This document shows positions 7,401-8,656 of a DNA stretch of 8,656 nucleotides, in pieces. How positions within the stretch are numbered: position 1 is the first letter of the stretch; the number at the start of each line of letters is the position of its first letter. A model generated the notes under the pieces. It worked only from the letters and a program-made list of their open reading frames with translations, did not search any database and was not told the DNA's origin. The DNA lies in NCBI GenBank assembly GCA_900769795.1, contig CAAGHZ010000068.1, forward strand, positions 1 to 8,656, read 5' to 3'. Made by a program: the position numbers and the translations under genes. This DNA is from Clostridia bacterium (GTDB lineage: Bacteria > Bacillota > Clostridia > Monoglobales > Monoglobaceae).

Positions 7401-8656
7401 TCCGTTTATGCTGATTTTTCCATTATATCCGCCTTTAAGGTTAAAACGCACCTTTGGGGTAGACAAAATATTTATCTGCGTACCCTCAACTGCAAAGGAA
7501 ACCTCGCTCATGGTATTTACTGCCTCAAATGTGGAAAAATCAATATCCGCATAGTCTATCCCCTCAACAAGAGCGACAAGTTCTGCCACCTTGTCTACTC
7601 CTTCTGTCGTATTAAAATATTTATACGATGTATCAATATATTTAACTATTGATGCCGCCAGTTCCTTTGCTCTGGCTATATCAGATGTATCACCCGATGT
7701 GTTTAGCACCGTCTTTAAATATGCAGGTATCGACACAGGATAACTCGCAACATAGTCGCATCTTCCGTCTGTCATAGTTATCTTAGCGGTAAATGACTCT
7801 GCCGCTCTTGCAGGCTCAATTCCATCATAAGAAACAGTTGCATACTCAACTCCGCCGAGCATCTGTGTGCCGCCTTTTGTCAAAATTGTCTCTCCAACTT
7901 TTGCACTTTGCAAACTATCCTTTGGGACATAGAAGTTAAAGTCAAAATCCGAACCGAGAGAAAGGTTGGTCTTGACAGTTGGCTTTGCAACCACATACCC
8001 GTTACCGCTTGCAAGGGGAAGCATACTTCCTCCTTTAATATCAACGGATAGTCTGCTATTGTTTTTAGGTACTACGCTCCATGTTGTACCTCTCTCTGCG
8101 CTAAGCATCATTGAGTTATAATATGTTTTACCGCCCGCCTGGACAGAGCCGTCCGAGCCAACTGTACTAAGATTTGCAATCTTGGTATTTGTCTTTATAT
8201 CACTCTCACCCTTTACATCAACAGCAACTTTACAGCCTTTGTATGATGTAACAAGACTTGCAACATCTATTTTCGAATCTTTTATGGTCACAGATGTATC
8301 CGGCTGGGCCGCGTTTGGTGTAAGAGAAGTATTCCACTTTGCAGCAAACAAACTAAAGCCCGGCATATTTACCACTGTATCGCTAAATACTGTGCTATTT
8401 ACAAGACCAACTTCTGTGCCACTCGTTGATATCGTAGTCGCAGCTATAAAAGCATTATCAATACTTGCCGGCATTCCTGTCTGAGTTATAGTACATTTGT
8501 CAAATGATATTTTTGCATCAGAGCCTCTTGACGGGCCACCTGCATTTACAAAGGATTTGCTACCCTCTGTCCATGTAATGTTACAGTTTTCAAATGTATA
8601 ACTTACAAGCTGACCTGCAATAAAATCATAAAGTCCTGAAATATTAAGCCCTTTAA
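4413..8656 (-). CDS. Giant extracellular protein with beta-helix-like rungs, clostridial surface modules and twin LVIVD beta-propellers, C-terminal part
   Basis: The frame is open from the right edge to the TAG at 4415-4413, giving 1413 visible residues; an internal ATG at 8474 is not the start, because the same frame continues upstream with matching repeats. Visible order: rungs YTFENCNI, ISFDKCTI, GLVNSTV, TIKDSKI (about 19-130), suggesting a right-handed beta-helix; two modules of beta-sandwich plus helices (about 180-370 and 380-495) of a kind common in clostridial surface proteins, the second ending VNYGAEAAEY; a Cys/His insert HHWHSC-x4-C...H...C-x-C-G-H (507-539); a jelly-roll-like domain (about 545-690) that may bind carbohydrate; then about 14 LVIVD-type blades (about 700-1413) with FDVTDPTNP-like motifs. 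No anchor motif is seen at the C-terminus (ends LIIDTEKAF). Secretion is inferred from module type, since the N-terminus is missing. It heads or continues an operon with the LamG-like gene. No enzymatic function is recognised. Confidence 0.9.
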   Translation of the reverse strand, partial: KGLNISGLYDFIAGQLVSYTFENCNITWTEGSKSFVNAGGPSRGSDAKISFDKCTITQTGMPASIDNAFIAATTISTSGTEVGLVNSTVFSDTVVNMPGFSLFAAKWNTSLTPNAAQPDTSVTIKDSKIDVASLVTSYKGCKVAVDVKGESDIKTNTKIANLSTVGSDGSVQAGGKTYYNSMMLSAERGTTWSVVPKNNSRLSVDIKGGSMLPLASGNGYVVAKPTVKTNLSLGSDFDFNFYVPKDSLQSAKVGETILTKGGTQMLGGVEYATVSYDGIEPARAAESFTAKITMTDGRCDYVASYPVSIPAYLKTVLNTSGDTSDIARAKELAASIVKYIDTSYKYFNTTEGVDKVAELVALVEGIDYADIDFSTFEAVNTMSEVSFAVEGTQINILSTPKVRFNLKGGYNGKISINGEDFTIANGAYNGNNFIEIDVPAKYISNDITVEADGHTGKFNVAAYYNYLGENNLTDAQGVIQALVNYGAEAAEYVPHIFSDNWSNNNTHHWHSCMDENCGVMSDYAQHQYDEDGLCVCGHIYNFGNGEGEFLAYLGLAENIKTGRDDMKFAKVMEAGTTAYAFTEEEKAQVKSGDMMLFSFVVKADKATKLKLDMGLGTNINYKSNSQSIEYTVPCQWTRIYVPVENNGMDDVTLTAGGRIYIAEAKYENLGDADIMDIQRQSGMWLLEDFEKTTFAKTDGVLAGPTMDMEKRGNYIYSIGNGKFTISDVNTKQVVSTLGGLGTTRQLGLTEDGKYAVITGRQHGVFIINIEDPQNPELVSTYNSIEQATGLYVSGNYAIIGDRQYGLEFVDITDPTNPIHKAKINSYAEVQSCVVHDNILYAGVWGECGVWMYDLDNLTDNTDIKPIGKAHCNGKGDGMTIVERDGRTYLFAATGQHTYDANNESSAQNLEFGQGNGMDIFDVTDPTNPKWLSTSKIDGRYYYPANDYWRTEVSYDETTGKWYAYLLNTYNGVFVFDVTDPAAPIRLAQVTIDLPSGGTPALTHATRTILTPWDQTKNGRVAVSSIIVEDGKIYIGGSESNIHVYETEYAFASEKDESSGAELSNLEDDFYSFDGRVLGGSVSALKEGSFVRIPTTGQAQAVATTDDYIYIAAGAEGIIIVDKETKESVGLVEPTMEGGRVGFAQDVKVYDNKLYAAENVAGLRIYDISGEKATEPELLASYNESGLVTQLTLASDGNYAVMHMSENTAKIADVSQSAIATGTLSLVNFKIDESGEVVNKLQAKAGNMYHHNVSPLVADRYVAVWDHITTEYWFDFGPSGSRYDMPRVISKGGNYVGSFRTSLGMLNGITNYTKDGVDYALRIESGKARLQSTFDAYTYTELFRTKEGRPTICGDYLVVNERVYSHTHFYDLNGNYIGDVYIKGDPDVAHTEGDMIYIPLGYQGVLIIDTEKAF
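4416..6540 (-). repeat. Tandem LVIVD-type beta-propeller blades (about 7 + 7)
   Basis: Units of about 50 residues repeat the pattern aYv/yAi - G - gl.i.D.tdp.nP. Clear copies are GVFIINIEDPQNP, GLEFVDITDPTNP, GMDIFDVTDPTNP and GVFVFDVTDPAAP in the first half, and GIIIVDKET, GLRIYDISGE, HFYDLNGN and GVLIIDTEK in the second, where the DP-x-NP turn is lost. A charged, low-complexity linker (EKDESSGAELSNLEDD, near 5460-5510) divides the array into two halves of about 350 residues, each fitting one seven-bladed propeller. Blade counting was by eye. Confidence 0.7.
7041..7136 (-). other. Cys/His-rich zinc-ribbon-like insert in the giant protein
   Basis: The segment begins HHWHSCMDENCG and ends LCVCGH, with a DYAQHQYDEDG stretch between. 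Spacing is H-H-x-H-x-C-x4-C, then H, then C-x-C-G-H. Such W-H-x-C...C-G...H...D-x-D-G-x-C-x-C-G segments recur in clostridial surface proteins. Metal binding is suggested by the residues but not shown. Confidence 0.6.

Noticed and set aside
1..8656. CRISPR array, tRNA/rRNA, insertion sequence, defence or phage genes
   Set aside because: No regularly spaced repeats, tRNA-like cloverleaf, transposase motif or phage protein was seen on either strand.

Overview
The window looks like accessory, carbohydrate-related DNA from a Gram-positive member of the Clostridia (Lachnospiraceae/Oscillospiraceae type, probably gut or rumen). Supporting signs are the AAAAGGAG-type ribosome binding sites, a textbook sigma-A promoter, moderately low GC content (judged by eye), a Gram-positive-style signal peptide, and very large multidomain extracellular proteins built from modules common in clostridial surface proteins. 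All three genes lie on the minus strand, so biological order runs from the right edge to the left edge.

Right to left: (1) 8656-4413, the C-terminal 1413 residues of a giant extracellular protein whose start lies beyond the right edge. It has beta-helix-like rungs, two copies of a clostridial beta-sandwich plus helix module, a Cys/His-rich zinc-ribbon-like insert, a probable jelly-roll carbohydrate-binding-like domain, and about 14 LVIVD-type beta-propeller blades that divide into two sets of seven. (2) After 45 nt, 4367-1008 encodes a secreted 1119-residue protein with three diverged LamG/concanavalin-A-like modules, two Ig-like spacers and a C-terminal Ig-like module. (3) A 12-bp-stem terminator at 953-983 closes this two-gene unit. 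(4) A 204-bp intergenic region holds two imperfect inverted repeats and a strong promoter (TTGACA, 17 bp, TAAAAT). (5) 803-1 encodes the N-terminal 267 residues of a cytoplasmic GH95-type glycoside hydrolase (alpha-L-fucosidase/galactosidase family), cut by the left edge.

A reasonable inference is that the two surface proteins bind glycan or host/plant material outside the cell, while the GH95 enzyme trims fucose or galactose from imported oligosaccharides. The terminator and separate promoter mean the enzyme can be controlled independently. No catalytic domain is recognisable in either surface protein within the window. There are no RNA genes, insertion sequences or CRISPR arrays. No gene-free stretch exceeds 300 bases.
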